Positions 22,150 to 35,742 of a stretch of 64,000 nucleotides of DNA are shown here, one piece after another. The DNA is from Pyrus communis (Eukaryota > Streptophyta > Magnoliopsida > Rosales > Rosaceae). The stretch is from positions 4,605,060-4,669,059 of the forward strand of contig NC_084805.1 in assembly GCF_963583255.1 (NCBI RefSeq), written 5' to 3'. The position numbers were made by a program, and so were the translations under genes. The notes beneath the pieces were generated by a model. It ran no database searches and was not told where the DNA came from. It saw only the letters and a program-made list of their open reading frames with translations. How positions within the stretch are numbered: the stretch's first letter is position 1; the number at the start of each line of letters is the position of its first letter.

Positions 22150-23741
22150 ATGGCACAAAAGGAAGAAGCAACAAAGTCTTCTGAAGAAGGCAAGCCCAAG
22201 CCCCCTCCGGCGGACACAGCCATGGCTATTGCTTCAACCGCAGCTCCCGCTCCTTCCTGGTTCACGCCCAAGAGGTGATTCGTTTTCTTACACTTTTGTG
22301 TTTATTTTTTCTTTTTGTTCTGCTCTGGGGTATGTTTGGTTGGTGAGAAAATACGGAATTCAAGAGAAAGTTTTGGCCTTTTTATATTTTTTAGGGTTTT
22401 TGATTGTTTTTGTTACTTGGGTCTGGGAAATACACGGTATTTCTATGTGGGTTTCAGAGATTTTGGTGATTTCTTAGTTTTTCTCTACTTTCCCGGCAAC
22501 CAACCCGGAAATTCGGTTTTTCTCCATGGTGGGCACTAATGTATTTATAAGTTTGAGCTTTCAGCTGGGTTGAGTCAAGTATCATTTGAAGGTTTTGCAA
22601 GACTTTTGAGTCACTTTAGTATCTCGTTGTGCAATATAAATGTCTTTATGCTGTGATTGCAGGTTACTTGTTATCTTTTGCTTGATTAACTTGATAAATT
22701 ATGTGGACCGAGGAACAATAGCAAGCAATGGTGTCAATGGGAGCCTCGGAACTTGTACAGATAGTGATATATGCACGGCTGGTACCGGGATACAGTAAGA
22801 TACTAAGAACTATTTGATGGTTTCCTTCTTTCTCTGGCTTTTCATATTTGGCTGTCTTCATGCATTGGTTGATTCCATTTATTTGAATGTGCTGAGTTTT
22901 CAGGTTTTTGCATATAATCACGTTCTAGGTGCTATGGTACAGCAACATTATTGAGGCTTCTGAAATAAACAAACGTGCATCCGTATCAATTTGTTATGGA
23001 TAAAAAATTTCACTTGATTTCTAAGAGAACCATATTTGAGATGTTGCCAAATTTGTTCTCTGATTAATATCCTTAGCTATGGTGTGTGAAACATATCCAC
23101 CAACTACAGTCTGCAGCGGTGTTGAGACTTTAAGGTTGAGGCAGTTGCGGATTATCTGCATTTTATCCTTTTTTAACCAATTTCTGTTCTGTTTACTACA
23201 CGATGCTTGCAACATGCAGTATTTTGAGATAAGTGTCTTCCTTTCTAATATAATATTTTCCTAACAATTCTCACCATTTCCTTGGGTATAAGATTTGCAT
23301 AAAAATACTTTTGAACAATTGTTTGAAAAGCGTTGTCCTGGTCACCTTTTATACCTTTTATACTTCTTTACATTCTATGCCTTTGTTTTTGTTATTTTTG
23401 AGCTACTCGTGGGCCTTTCCTTTTCTTGTTGCCCTGCATGTGATAATTGTTTTCCATTTTATTTTTCCTATTTTCTGATAAATGTTTTACTTTCCATAGA
23501 AATATAAATAATCCTTGACAGTTCCAATATTCTTAATTTCTTTTTGTATGTAGGGGGGAGTTTCACTTGAATAACTTTGAAGATGGATGTCTGTCATCAG
23601 CTTTTATGGTTGGACTGCTTATTGCTTCTCCTATATTTGCATCATTAGCAAAGAGGTAACAATCACCTGTTAATATAGACCATACATCAAACAACAGTCA
23701 TACATATTATGTCTGTCTATGAAGAGAATTTTGTTGCGTGT

Positions 23742-23778
<37 letters not shown>

Positions 23779-26700
23779 CTTCCTCCTTTATGCACGCATC
23801 TATGAATATACATACATATAGATGAGCTTCAAGTGCAAACAGTCTACGTGCGGACTAGTTTCGTTTGAAGAGCAGGCTGGTTTTCGCCCCATTCTGTTGA
23901 CAAGTTGATGACACTCCTCCTCCTCCTCCTCCTCTTCCTCCCCCTCCCTCCTCCTTTATGTACGCATCTATGAATATACACGCATAAAGTTGAGCTTCAA
24001 TTGCAAACAGTCTACATACGGACTAGTTTTGTGTGAAGAGCAGGCTGGTTTTCGCCCCATTCTGTTGACAAGTTGATGACGTCAGGGTGTAGGGTTTAGG
24101 ATTTATCTCGGTTTCTGGGCTTAGGGTTTAAATTTTAGCACTCAGGCTTTGGGTTTCTGGAGAGAGATAGGGTGCTGTCTATGATGCAGTAGCAGTACAC
24201 ACGATCATATAAGAAGTGGACTATATATATGTGTATATGTGTGTGTGTAGATATGTATAAATTCAGAAGCATTTAGATTTCTTAATTATGCCATTTTAAA
24301 TTTTGCAGTGTAAGTCCATTTAGGCTCATTGGAGTTGGATTATCAGTTTGGACCTTTGCGATAGTTGGTTGTGCTTGTTCATTCGATTTCTGGTCCATTA
24401 CTATTTTCCGCATGTAAGTAACTTCATCCTTCTTGTTTTATTGATATACCTTCTCCCCCAGCTTGTTGCTCCTTGATGTTAAGTTTTTGAGCAATCCAGT
24501 AATATGGGATATTGTTTGATCATGTTTGTTTGTTTTCATTGTTTTAATTCCTTTTCTGTTCTCTAAAGGCTAGTTGGTGTTGGGGAAGCTTCGTTTATTA
24601 GTCTTGCAGCTCCATTCATTGACGATAATGCCCCAGCTGCTCAGGTATGGTATCTTGTGTTTCATGGCATGCCAAACATTTTAAATTTGTTGGTTCCATT
24701 TGGTTTTTACTCAACGGTGGGATATACTTCCGAAGATTTTGAACCTTATTAAAAAAGTATATCTCGAAAGAAAAAACTACATTACCTAAAAATAAGTATA
24801 TCTCAAAGGAAAAAACTATATATTTATTCTCAGTTTAAGTGTGTGAAAAATTAAAGAAAATATATAAGCAAAATATTGTGACAAAACCCATTTAAAAATA
24901 TGGCATCTAATGGATTATAAAAAATTCAAGATGTATTAAGTCGAGCTGTAATTTTCCTTTTTTTTCTTTTCTTTCCCTATATAAAGCCAGTGTAATGTAA
25001 CTTGGCCACTGCCTTATCTAGGAATGCCATAGAACATATATGATTCCCTGTCAGAAATATGTTAGAGTTGCAGTGCTAATTGACTTTTCTAAACTATCAA
25101 GAGCTTTGGATATGTTCTTAGTAGTAGGTTTTCTTTTACGGTGTCATTCTGAACACACCCCACCTATTCATTCATGTATATATTCACCCCATTGCTTTTT
25201 TATTTTATTATTTTAATATCATATATATTTTTAGATTTGCTGTCAATTGACTTATGCTGTGTCTATTATTTCAGAAAACTGCATGGCTTGGTATGTTCTA
25301 CATGTGCATACCAAGTGGATATGCACTTGGCTATGTTTATGGTGGGGTGGTAAGTTATACTTAATTGCGACGGGGGTTAGTTTCATTTAGCATATGTGGT
25401 GTCTTGACCCAAATAAAAATTTCTAGATAGAATTCTTTATATAAAAATGCATATTTGTTTACGGTTTGATGGTCCTCACTTGTTCCCATGTTGATCATTT
25501 TTTGGTTGTCTGTTATTTATAATACATAGGTTGGAAGTCACACCAAGTGGCGTTATGCATTTGTGGGGGAAGCAATCCTTATGCTTCCATTTGCTATTCT
25601 AGGGTTTGTTATGAAGCCTTTGCAGCTGAAAGGTGTGATTTTAGGCATCAATTCATTGTCTTCCACGGTTTTACCATATTTTTAAGGGTCATTGCTAAGC
25701 AATTTGTGATTACAGGTTTTTTTCATCCTGAATCAAAAAAAGCACTGACAGCAGTGGAAACGGCTGTTGAAGAAGTTCAAGTTAGTGATACATATGGTAA
25801 TGTGGAAGCTGTATCAACAGATAATAGACCATTATAAAAACAAAGCCATGTCCTCTACCTGACTAGCTGCAGAATAGCTTATAATTAATTGGAACATCTC
25901 TAATAGGCTATGTAGATGTGAAGCATTCATCAATGAATAACTTTGTGATTTTAGTATTTTACCGTCCGTTTATACTGCATAACTGCATTTTTTAGGAGTT
26001 ATATTAATTTATATGATAACTTTTCTCAGATTTTCTTTTTGGGATAAAAACTAAGTTGAGTTGAGTTGAGTTGACAGGAAAATTTTGTTGAGAGTTGTCC
26101 CACATTGGTGAGGGACAAGGTTTGCTATGTGCTTATATGATCTTGGGCTACTCCTCATATTGCCAATTGGTTTTATGGTGGAACCTCAATTTCATCATGG
26201 TATCAGAGCAAGGTTGTCCACGTGTGAAGCTCAACAGCCACACACGCTCCACGTCATCCAATTGTTGTCCACGTGTAGGCTTGAAAATCCGCCACACGTG
26301 CGGGGGCGTGTTGAGAGTTGTCCCACATTGGTGAGGGACAAGGTTTGCTATGTGCATATATGATCTTGGGCTACTCCTCATATTGCCAATTGGTTTTATG
26401 GTGGAACCTCAATTTCATCAAATTTATGTTAGGATACGGCCGTCTGATAAAATTTTATGAAAAATCTCTAAATCCCCTATCCTGTAAGAGGATTGCTTAA
26501 CTAATAGGTTTCCTCATTTCCTCAAGTTTTTAGGTAGCAAATGCTCATGATTCTGAATAAATTCTGAACATTGTGTTATGCATTACAAAGTAATGATGCA
26601 ATGTGTCATGTTCGTTAGAGGTGCTATTTGGCAAATCTTAGAACCATAAACTCTTATGATGTAAAAGGTGTAAAATATGTATTTTAAAAGTTCTGTTATG

Positions 26701-29700
26701 TTAGTTAATCACTGTTACCTTAGTTTCTGTCCCTCTTTATTGACCAGAAAGTACTGCTGATAATGTTTTATGAACTTTTTATTTTTATCAGGATAGTGAA
26801 GGTTTCCGTTCTGTTAATTGTATTATAGTTACTCTTTTCCTTTGACTGCTAATTTTGTTTTGAAACTCTGCACAGATTCAGATATTTCGAATGGTGAACA
26901 AGCTTCCTGTTCGATGAAGGAACATGTGAGAAATTCTAACTTACAAAAATCTTCCAAGTGAGTCACTCATCCTTAAGCTCATATGTATGTAATACATTTC
27001 TTAGTTCCACAATCAAAGATCTTGTCAAATATTAGATAAATCCAAAATCATTAAGACATCTAGTTGTTGCAAAAAATTAGATGAACAGAGTGTTTCAACA
27101 AAACACTAAAGTGGCCACCATTTAATTGAGAGGGTAAATAGTTTCAGATTCGGGTGACTTTTTGCTACAATGATCTTTGATAGAGGACCTAAAAACTAGA
27201 CATTTTGGATTGTTGAAATATAATGTAGAGTGGGCCTACAACGGGTGTCCCTCAATTGAAGCTACCTCTCTGTAATATAATCTCTAAAATTTATAGTTGT
27301 GCTTGTATATACCTAGACACACAACCACCTTTTTGGTGGGGGATAAAGCATTATGATTCATGTGAAAATTAACTAAGCTTACAAGTTCAGTGTGCGTTAG
27401 CCTTGCTCAACTTGAAACAATATTTCAGCCGACATAAATACACTGCTTTTTTTTTCTTATGGGATGAGAAACACGAGGTTTATTAGAGAAAATGCAAGGG
27501 ATACAAGAAACATGGACTCATAGTCCATGAAACACTATTCCAGTTAATTAAATGACACTCCTTTCCTAAGGGATAAGAAACACCAATATTGTTAGAGAAA
27601 CACAAGGAATCCAAGAAACATGGTCGTGCATTCCATGAAACACCTAAAGAAACTACAGAAACACTCCATAAACTTCACTCTCTATTTGAATTTCTGTATC
27701 CTTCTTAAGTGGTCAATTATTTCCATGCTCACCCTGGTCATACTGAGACAGTAGTTGAATTACACAAGGAACAAAGAAATTTGAAAAGAATTAAAAGGTA
27801 TTAATGAAATATATATCGTTTAAACGGAACATTTATATATCAAACCCTGAATATGTTAAGCATTAATGATTAGCATAAAATCAGTAACCAGGTGGACTTT
27901 TCAGTGAATCATTTATGAGAATTGGAAAGATTAATTGTAAGCTGGACCAGCCTATGAACCTGGTGTAAGTTGCTCAGGTGTTTTTTAATGTTGGCCACCG
28001 TTTTCTCCTCATAATATATCCTTGAGGATAAATTCGGCTTTTTGTTTAAATGGTAATGGTATGCACATGTTTATCATATCAATAGTGTCCACTATAACTG
28101 TTAAATAAAGCAACTGTGAGAGGTCGCATTAGGCATTGTAAGGATTAGGACAAACAGCTGGTTTCCTATAATGAAGTATATGTGGGTTCCACTTGCATGA
28201 CAGTAAAGCATTACTCGTTAAATTATTGTTTCGTTTAACTTTGTATGTTATGTCACGCGCTATTATGCTCAATAAGTTTTAGAAGAAATAGTAAACATAT
28301 ATGTATTGATACCTGAGATCTTATTTTATGGCAGGTCAAAATTGGTATCAATCATAAAGAATCAAATTTCAAGGTTTTTGAAAGATGTGAAGGTGCTATT
28401 GGTGGATAAGGTTTATGTTGTGAATGTTCTAGGTACTTATCTTTTTCTTTCCCCACCTGCTTTACCAACTAGTGTTTGTATATGAATTTCTTTGGTTCAT
28501 GGTTGTTTCTTTGTATAGTTCTTTCACTGGCTAGTTTCCTGAGAACTCATTCAGTGGTGTAATATTTTAGTCATCATTTTGCTTTCATCTTTATCTAAAT
28601 ACGAATTCCCTGAAAATGTGAAATTTTCATTTGTAGGTTACATAGCATACAACTTTGTCATAGGTGCATACTCATATTGGGGGCCTAAGGCTGGATATAA
28701 TATATATCATATGGTAAGCATTTCACTTTGATTGTATAGATTTGTATTATTCAATATTTTTTTCCTTTCTTATTCTCGGTGTAGTCATAGTTGATGTTAA
28801 GTAGTTAGGAGATAGCTCCATGATAAAAGCTGCTTTAAATTCATGGTCTTTTGGCAGACTGATGCAGATCTTATATTTGGAGGTATTACAATTGTGTGCG
28901 GAATATTGGGCACACTAGCGGGAGGCTTTCTTCTGGATTATATGACTAACACCATCTCTAATGCTTTTAAGGTAATCCAAAATGTTTTACTTGATACCAT
29001 TATCTAACGAATCTATAAAATGAAAGTTGTGTATATGCAATACTGCTGCTTGGCTATGGATAACTTGTATAGTCATTATCCAATCATTGTGTTCCTTTTT
29101 GTTTCTTTGCCTTTGCATCACTAAGTACCAGACCGTATTGCAGCTTCTTTCAGTGGTAACGTTAATTGGGGGTGCCTTTTGCTTTGGTGCCTTTTGCTTC
29201 AAGAATATGTATGCTTTCCTAGCTCTTTTCGCAATCGGTGAACTACTTGTCTTTGCAACTCAGGTACGTTCCTATTCAAAGAAATTTTCTCCTATTATTT
29301 TTTTGGTTTTGTTCAATTTGCCTATGCTGCCGAACACTGAACTACTTTGCATGGCTCAAAAAGTAGATAATTACCGTGTTCCACTGTTTGCATGATAGAT
29401 ATTTAGTGCCAGACCTACGGAATACTCACCTCCTCTTGGTCTTCTATGTTTCCCTTTTGCAGGGTCCTGTAAATTACATTAATCTCCATTGTGTTAAACC
29501 TAATATGAGGCCATTATCTATGGCTATTTCAACGGTTTCAATTCATATCTTCGGTGATGTACCTTCCGCACCTCTTGTTGGAGTTCTCCAGGTTTGCCTT
29601 CCAGTATTTCATTATATGTCATTTAACTTGCAAATGATCCCTTTAGAAATCCTTAGTTGCACATTCTAACTGAGTATTCTTCTTTCTTTCGGTTTTGGAT

Positions 29701-30201
29701 TGGTTGTCGACTGTGCAGGATGCAATTAACAACTGGAGGAAGACTGCTCTTATTCTAACAGCTATTTTGTTTCCATCAGCTATAATATGGTTTATAGGTA
29801 AGTTTCTAGCAGTTGCCCCGTTATTTTACAGTGGAACTTTTTGAATTTGACATTTTGTCAGACGATGGAATTTTAATTAGTGCATGGATATTTGAGTAAT
29901 TCCAAAATAGATGAGACGTTAGTATTCCATGTGTCACAATACAAGTGGAGGGACACGGAAAAATATGTCATCTCTCTACTTGTATTGTGACACGTGAATT
30001 ACCAGCTTGTGTAATGGGTACATGGAAATCGAGATTTGTAATCCTTATTTGGCTACCATCACAGGAATCTTTCTGCACAGCGTGGATAGATTTAACGAGG
30101 AAAGTGAGCATCAGGTGACCATCCAAACGGAAAGGTCAAACACAACGCCGTTGCTTGAAGGGAAGAAGATAGAAACAAGTGAATCTGTTGCTGAACCATG
30201 A
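22150..30201 (+). CDS. Spinster homologue, major facilitator superfamily (probable sphingolipid transporter)
   Basis: Sixteen exons: 22150-22274, 22663-22794, 23554-23655, 24309-24413, 24569-24644, 25275-25349, 25530-25632, 25716-25796, 26876-26957, 28335-28432, 28637-28713, 28858-28971, 29144-29263, 29463-29591, 29719-29797 and 30065-30201. Every phase closes, giving 544 aa. The N-terminal 40 residues are soluble and Ala/Pro-rich. Membrane segments start at LLVIFCLINLINYVDRGTIA, a typical MFS/Spinster first helix. The loop 2-3 and helix 4 region shows LVGVGEASFISLAAPFIDD, a Spinster signature. A charged central loop (about residues 240-310) splits two bundles of six helices. Animal Spinster proteins export sphingosine-1-phosphate or lysolipids; the plant substrate is not shown by sequence. 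The exon 8 donor was fixed at TATG|GTAATG because the alternative at CAA|GTTAGT shifts exon 9 into a stop. Confidence 0.92.
23742..23774. repeat. (CA)n microsatellite, Spinster intron 3
   Basis: About 16 CA units in a row. Confidence 0.9.
23781..24080. repeat. 132-bp direct duplication, period 168, Spinster intron 3
   Basis: 23781-23912 and 23949-24080 share TCCTCCTTTATG, GAGCTTCAA, GGACTAGTTT and the closing GACAAGTTGATGAC. The spacer is a CTC/CCT-rich tract. Confidence 0.85.
26086..26420 (+). mobile_element. Complete TRIM (terminal-repeat retrotransposon in miniature)
   Basis: Two 112-bp LTRs (26086-26197 and 26309-26420) start TGTTGAGAGTTGTCCCACAT and end AATTTCATCA. I see a single difference between them (GCTTATATG versus GCATATATG). 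TGGTATCAGAGC directly follows the left LTR (26198-26209), the initiator-Met tRNA primer site. A G-rich ACGTGCGGGGGCG (26296-26308) precedes the right LTR as polypurine tract. AATTT flanks both ends (26081-26085 and 26421-26425). The 111-bp interior codes for nothing. It lies in Spinster intron 8, sense to the gene. Confidence 0.95.
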
Positions 30202-31073
30202 GACAAGATATTTTCTTTTCTTTTATCTTTCGTTGCAACCTGTCACATATCCAGGTCTTGTTTAGTAGGGTGTTTGAGTTCCTGTACATACGGTCCCAAG
30301 TGCTATAATTTCTTATAAAATTTCTACTTTCCAACGCACGTGTTCATATTTGTTCTTTCTGAATTTTTTTCCTCCAAGGTTGTACAAATGAGATTGTTGT
30401 TTAAGGTTTTTTTTTATTTTTATTTTTTTATTATTATTATTTTTATTTTTTTATTTTTAAATTTTTTTGTCCACATGGCACCGATGACAGCCTTGTCATA
30501 AAATTATAGATGCCCCCTGGGGCGAATCATTATTTAACAGACCAATTAACAATTTTTAACCGTTGTATGACATGCGATGAAATTCTAAGTTATTGTTATT
30601 GTATGAAATTGTAATGTTATAAGGATGAAATCTATTTTTGGGCAGCAATAGTCTGTGAATCTCTTCCTGACCAGGCCAGGCTGAGTTTCACTTAACCCTT
30701 CCCCTCCTGCAGCCAAGTGTTAGCGGCTACCCTGCGGGGGTGGGCTTTCTTATGATGCATGCATGAGGTTGTAATTGAACACAAACTTGAGAGTGCATAC
30801 TTTAATTTACCCAAATAACAAGTCGGATGTCCAAATACCACTTTGAGGCTGGGAATAGATCTCACAAGATTAGGGACTTTGAAACAACGTATACCTTTGC
30901 TACTTCACCACCATTATTCCAAACCTGCAGTATGCTGCATAATAGAACACAAAACTAGGGGCTAAGTCCAGCTTAGCATCACCAGTTTGTCAAAAGGAAA
31001 TATCTCTAATGAATCACCAAGAAACAAAATATATCTAGGCGCGTGGAGTGGAATTCCAATTCTAGCAATTTAT
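30202..31073. other. Convergent intergenic region
   Basis: Holds the 3' ends of two converging genes, a T-rich tract at 30408-30468, and a GC-richer patch at 30660-30750 that I cannot identify. Confidence 0.5.
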
Positions 31074-34000
31074 CTATGCAAGTGATAGTTCTCCAGCAGG
31101 AATTGATCTCTTGACAAGCTTTGCCCACGATTCATTGGTTTCGGATATGACCTTAAGAGCATAATCCTGTTCATCATAGGAAATGTTTCTAAAATTAGAC
31201 ATAAAGCACATCACGCACGCAGAGGTTGTATAATTCATATCTAATGTTTTGCAGATGGTGGCAATGAATTTATTTGTTTTTTGCTTATACAAGAAAAGCA
31301 AGAGAAGAAGGTTTAAGTGCGACAATTAGTGTTATGCTACTGTGGACAGTACCAAACCACACCAGGAAAGAATTTCCAGCAATAAATAGACAGGAACAAG
31401 AGATAACTAACAACCAATACGATCAAAGTTAGAACATCGAACTTAAGTTTTAGGGGCGACAGACCCAAGAGCGAAGTCTTTAATCAGAAATTTCTGAATG
31501 TGCAGCATAAAACCATGCACAAAGCCTCTTAAAAGAGTAATTCTATAGACTTAAAAATCAAATCATCGACCTTGATTTCTTAATAAATAATCACGTAACC
31601 CTATCCATAAAAACAAAAACAAAAGATAGAGAGAAAGCAATTGGATCAAATTGGAATGTTGATAGATGAGTTCTAAGGCAAAGAGACCAAAGAGAAACCC
31701 TAAATCTGATTGTTTGCGATAAGTTGGAAAAAAGCTGCATGCAAATCCCCTCTGGAAACAGCATTTAAACCTGGGTAATAGCAGCCCAAGGATCCAACCC
31801 CTTGATTACTTAATTATTTAATCCTAATCTTCCAAAATACTTTAGACTCACATAACTGTCGGATGATTGATTAAAAAGACTAGGAGTTTACCAAATAAAA
31901 CATGGAATTCAAACAAGACAAATAAAAACTAAGAAGCAACTAAAACCCTGAACTAACTAGAACCCAAGCCAAAGTTGGCTACCTATTTACGTTGGCAGGT
32001 ATATTTTCCCGCATGCCATGACCACTATACTAATTTCACAATGATGCATGAATTAAGACTTGCAATTAATGTCCAGCTAAGGTAGATTCATGCATCGTGT
32101 TTTGACTGCCTTTATGTTGTGGGACACCAATTCGTTTAAAGCATGCCCTATTCCTGAATATTGAGTCCATGCAACATATCAAATGTATCACACCAAAAAA
32201 ATAAATAAATAAATACTGCAAAGAAAACAATTACCTCGCCCTTAACCTTAAACCCTCCCACTGCACCCCAATCCTACTGCCTGATTTTGAAGTAAACTCT
32301 TGATACACTCAAGTCCGATGACATAAAGAGACAGTCTTCATGAATTATGCATTTACATAAGCAATTATTGAAGACATTGAAATCAGAAAATCAGATTTGA
32401 CTTGGACAAATGCATTTTCTAAACCCATCAGTGTGTGCTCTAGAACAAGTAATTGGGCTATAAAACAGGAGTAATCATTCGATGACCTTCACCCTCCCCC
32501 CATAACTAATTTTGTAATCAAATATTGTCATCCCTCCTTGCAACACTGGCACTTTGCAAGGAGTACTATACTACTAGGCCAGAGTGTCAACAAATGCTGG
32601 TGACTGAATCAATAAAGGAACCAATAATGGGAAAAAGAAAAAAGAAACACTCCATAATAGCAACTTGGCAGCCTAGATAGAATTGAAAAATAGACAAAAC
32701 AAATAGAGTACTCAAAACGATTCAGGGATAGCAATTGAAAATGTCACTGTAAAATTACCTTGTTTGCTGCTTTGTTGCCAAGACCAAATTTGTTAGCAGG
32801 CTTTCCATCAGGTATCTTGTAGTCTCTGAACCAGTCCCTTATTGCAGTGAGAGTCCCCTGAAGTAAACCATAAGATTAAGCCTCATGGGTTTTGGCACAT
32901 TTTACTGAAATTAATTCTTCAGCTTACCCTTAACCACTCCACTCCTACTAGCATATGAGTAATGTCCAGGTACAAATGCCAATGTGGCTTGTGGATTAAT
33001 TATGATAAAAATAAGAACTACCATGACCACCAATGCCTTTAGTTGTTTTCAACAATAATTTTATCCCCATACATTTTTATGTGAAAAATATTTATCACCA
33101 TTTCCTTTCATTTTAGTACAAAATTTACTCGCAACACCACACACGTACTAAGTCCATTCGAAAAGCTTACTCTAGTTTATGAAGGTAGATAAATTGTAAC
33201 TAAACAGTAACGTATATCATAACCATCCACTTCACTCAAAAGAGTTAAGGTAGACTTTATCCATTTTTTTTACAGTAATCATATAATGGAACAACAATGA
33301 ATTTAAAATCTGAAAACATCTATAATTGAATATATTAATTACGGTGGCAAGGGTTGGTGAGTGTGTAATTACAGAAATTTGATAGTGCTTGGTTAAAAGT
33401 AATACATACTGGGAAATGCTTCTCAACATCACCAATGTCGTTAACTAGAGAAGCCCTTGGATCATCCAATGAAATTGCAACAATTTTCCAGTCAAGTTCC
33501 CCTTCATCAATCATAGCTAAAGCAGCCAATGGCTTTACTTTGAGAATCTCACCAATCTTTCTCCGACTATCACCTATCTCAACAACGTCAACTACAGGTT
33601 GTAGAAAAACAAGATTTTTAGTTTTCCTTCTAAAGGTGACACTTGCCTCAGACAAAAGTTGGTAACATAAAACACAGACAAGTGAGCATACCTGGATCAT
33701 TATCCCCAAATGCTCCTTCAACTTCATCGTTAGCAAGCGATGGGTCTTCCCACGTTTGTGGAAGCAACCCATAATTCCAATTAATGTTGTAGCTGAGAAG
33801 GATAGGCATTCAGATAGATAACTATTTTTTTTATACAACGATGCATTTACACTAAGGGTGGGGGAACACATCAGATAACTTTAAGAATTTAAATAAACAA
33901 TGATAGATAGATCGTGCACACCCAATACCCGTGCAATGTCATGGTGGTTGCGTAAAAGAAAGACACACTTAGAAATGATGAGATAAAAAGAGTAACTTGG

Positions 34001-35742
34001 AAGCAAGGTAATGTGTCATTTTATAAACTTTAGTTCCTAATTTTATAACTAAAATTGCTTAATGGAATTATTTCGTATAGTGTGAATTTTCTTTTTCTTT
34101 TATATGTAAAGAAACAATTGTATATGTTTCTCTTAATAATATAAACAGAAGATGACACGTCCAGAGTGTGTATAGCATGTGTGTGATGTCGTTCCAAAGG
34201 AAGAAAGCGTAAGATATGTGGAATGAGAGTAACTACTCTAGCATGTCTGTAAATAATGGTAACAGAAGGTTGTGTAACCTCAATATACATTGTTTGTCCA
34301 TCTCCTATCATCTTAAACTTTTGGGTAAGTGGTTGTGTAACATTAGTTTGTAAGAAGTCCTCTATTCAGTCCCCAATCCCCATTTCTTAATTGGTTTATA
34401 GGAAAAAAACAAGTAAACTAAAATATCGAACTCTTGCCACAATATTGCTCATATATGCATGTGCTTATCTGCGTATTACTCATATATGCATGTCCTTATC
34501 TGCGGGCATCTATCACCCAGGGGAAAAAATGTGCATCTAAGAAATTAAACAAATAAAGATAATCAGCAGCAACAGTGACTTACTTATAGTCATGATGCAC
34601 CCTTAGCCAAAAATTACATTGATTCAGGTAACATATCCAAGCATCACAAGAACAAACACTATAATATAACCTTGAGAAAAGTAAAATTAGACTTACGGAT
34701 AGTAACGAAGTTTTCCTTTCTTTGTATCCTGCTTTATCGGGGTGTGTGGCTCATCAGTAGCAACCTCCATCTTTGCACTTGATTCTTTGGGTATTTCAAC
34801 CACTAAGTTGAATACACCATCACCCACTTGCAACGGTATATCATGCCAAGGCGAAACCTATGTATAAACCAACACATTGTTATAGCAGATTGAAACAAGG
34901 TGAACTAATTAGCGTGAAGAAACCCAACGATGTATCGAATACTCCGGCAATTTGAAATTCCTCTTACAATTGCATATACACATTTTCTCGTTTGAGTACA
35001 AATTTGAACTACGAATAATCAGAGACAGCCAAGGGCTTAATCTCAAACAAAGAAAACACATAAGCATATCCATATAATCACAAACCATGGCATTACATCA
35101 GTCCTCTCTCTAAGGCCCTAACGTGGTTACTGAATGTTTCATTTCGTTTTGTTGCCTCCATTTCCCAACCAAAACGACACAATCCTGAAAACTCAATCAA
35201 ATTTGAAACGGAGAGACCTCAATGAAATATATGCCATCTAAAGTAAAATAATTCAAAATTAATTCACACCTTTTCTGGCCATCAGAAGCTTCCATTATTC
35301 CATTAATTACCAAAAAAATAGTATATATAGTAAGAAATTTAAGAATTCATGAGTTATTACCACATTTTATGCATTTATGGGAAGTTTTCACATTGTCCAG
35401 TTTTTTCCTGCATTTTCTCAGAATCCAAACAAACAACACAACAGAAAACGGAAAAATGGAAAGAGAGCAAACCTTTTGACCGGAACGGTCGACGAAGAAG
35501 AGGCGGTAGTCTAGGGTTTCGGGCTGGCCTTCCTCCTTGATCTGAACCTCGGGATTGTAGATAGCTGTGCAAATGAAGGACCTCCAGCTCCTGGACGAAG
35601 ACGACAACGACAGCGACGCTGCTCTTCTTCTGGTGAAGCAAAGGCTGGTAGTGCTGTAGGGACTCTGCTTCGGAAGGAACGACGTCGCCTTGGAGAGCAA
35701 GCAGGAAGTATTGGCGGCGGTCAGCACTCTCGCGGTGGCCAT
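31074..35742 (-). CDS. PPA6: Soluble inorganic pyrophosphatase, chloroplast (PPA6 type)
   Basis: Minus-strand exons in order: 35742-35473, 34857-34697, 33792-33692, 33591-33410, 32857-32759 and 31166-31074, giving 301 aa. It hydrolyses pyrophosphate to phosphate in the plastid, pulling ADP-glucose and other biosynthetic reactions forward. The first about 65 residues ([16 protein letters not shown]..., Ser/Arg-rich) are a transit peptide. The family I signature DNDPVDVVEIG carries the metal-binding Asp residues. [22 protein letters not shown]-like ELDWKIVAI and the [16 protein letters not shown] block are also typical. Length matches the family. The signature motif is split by intron 3, directly after the GDNDP codons. 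Identification is firm. Confidence 0.95.

Noticed and set aside
26095..26500. ORFs MSHIGEGQGLLCAYMILGYS in two copies
   Set aside because: They are the two LTRs of the TRIM, non-coding.
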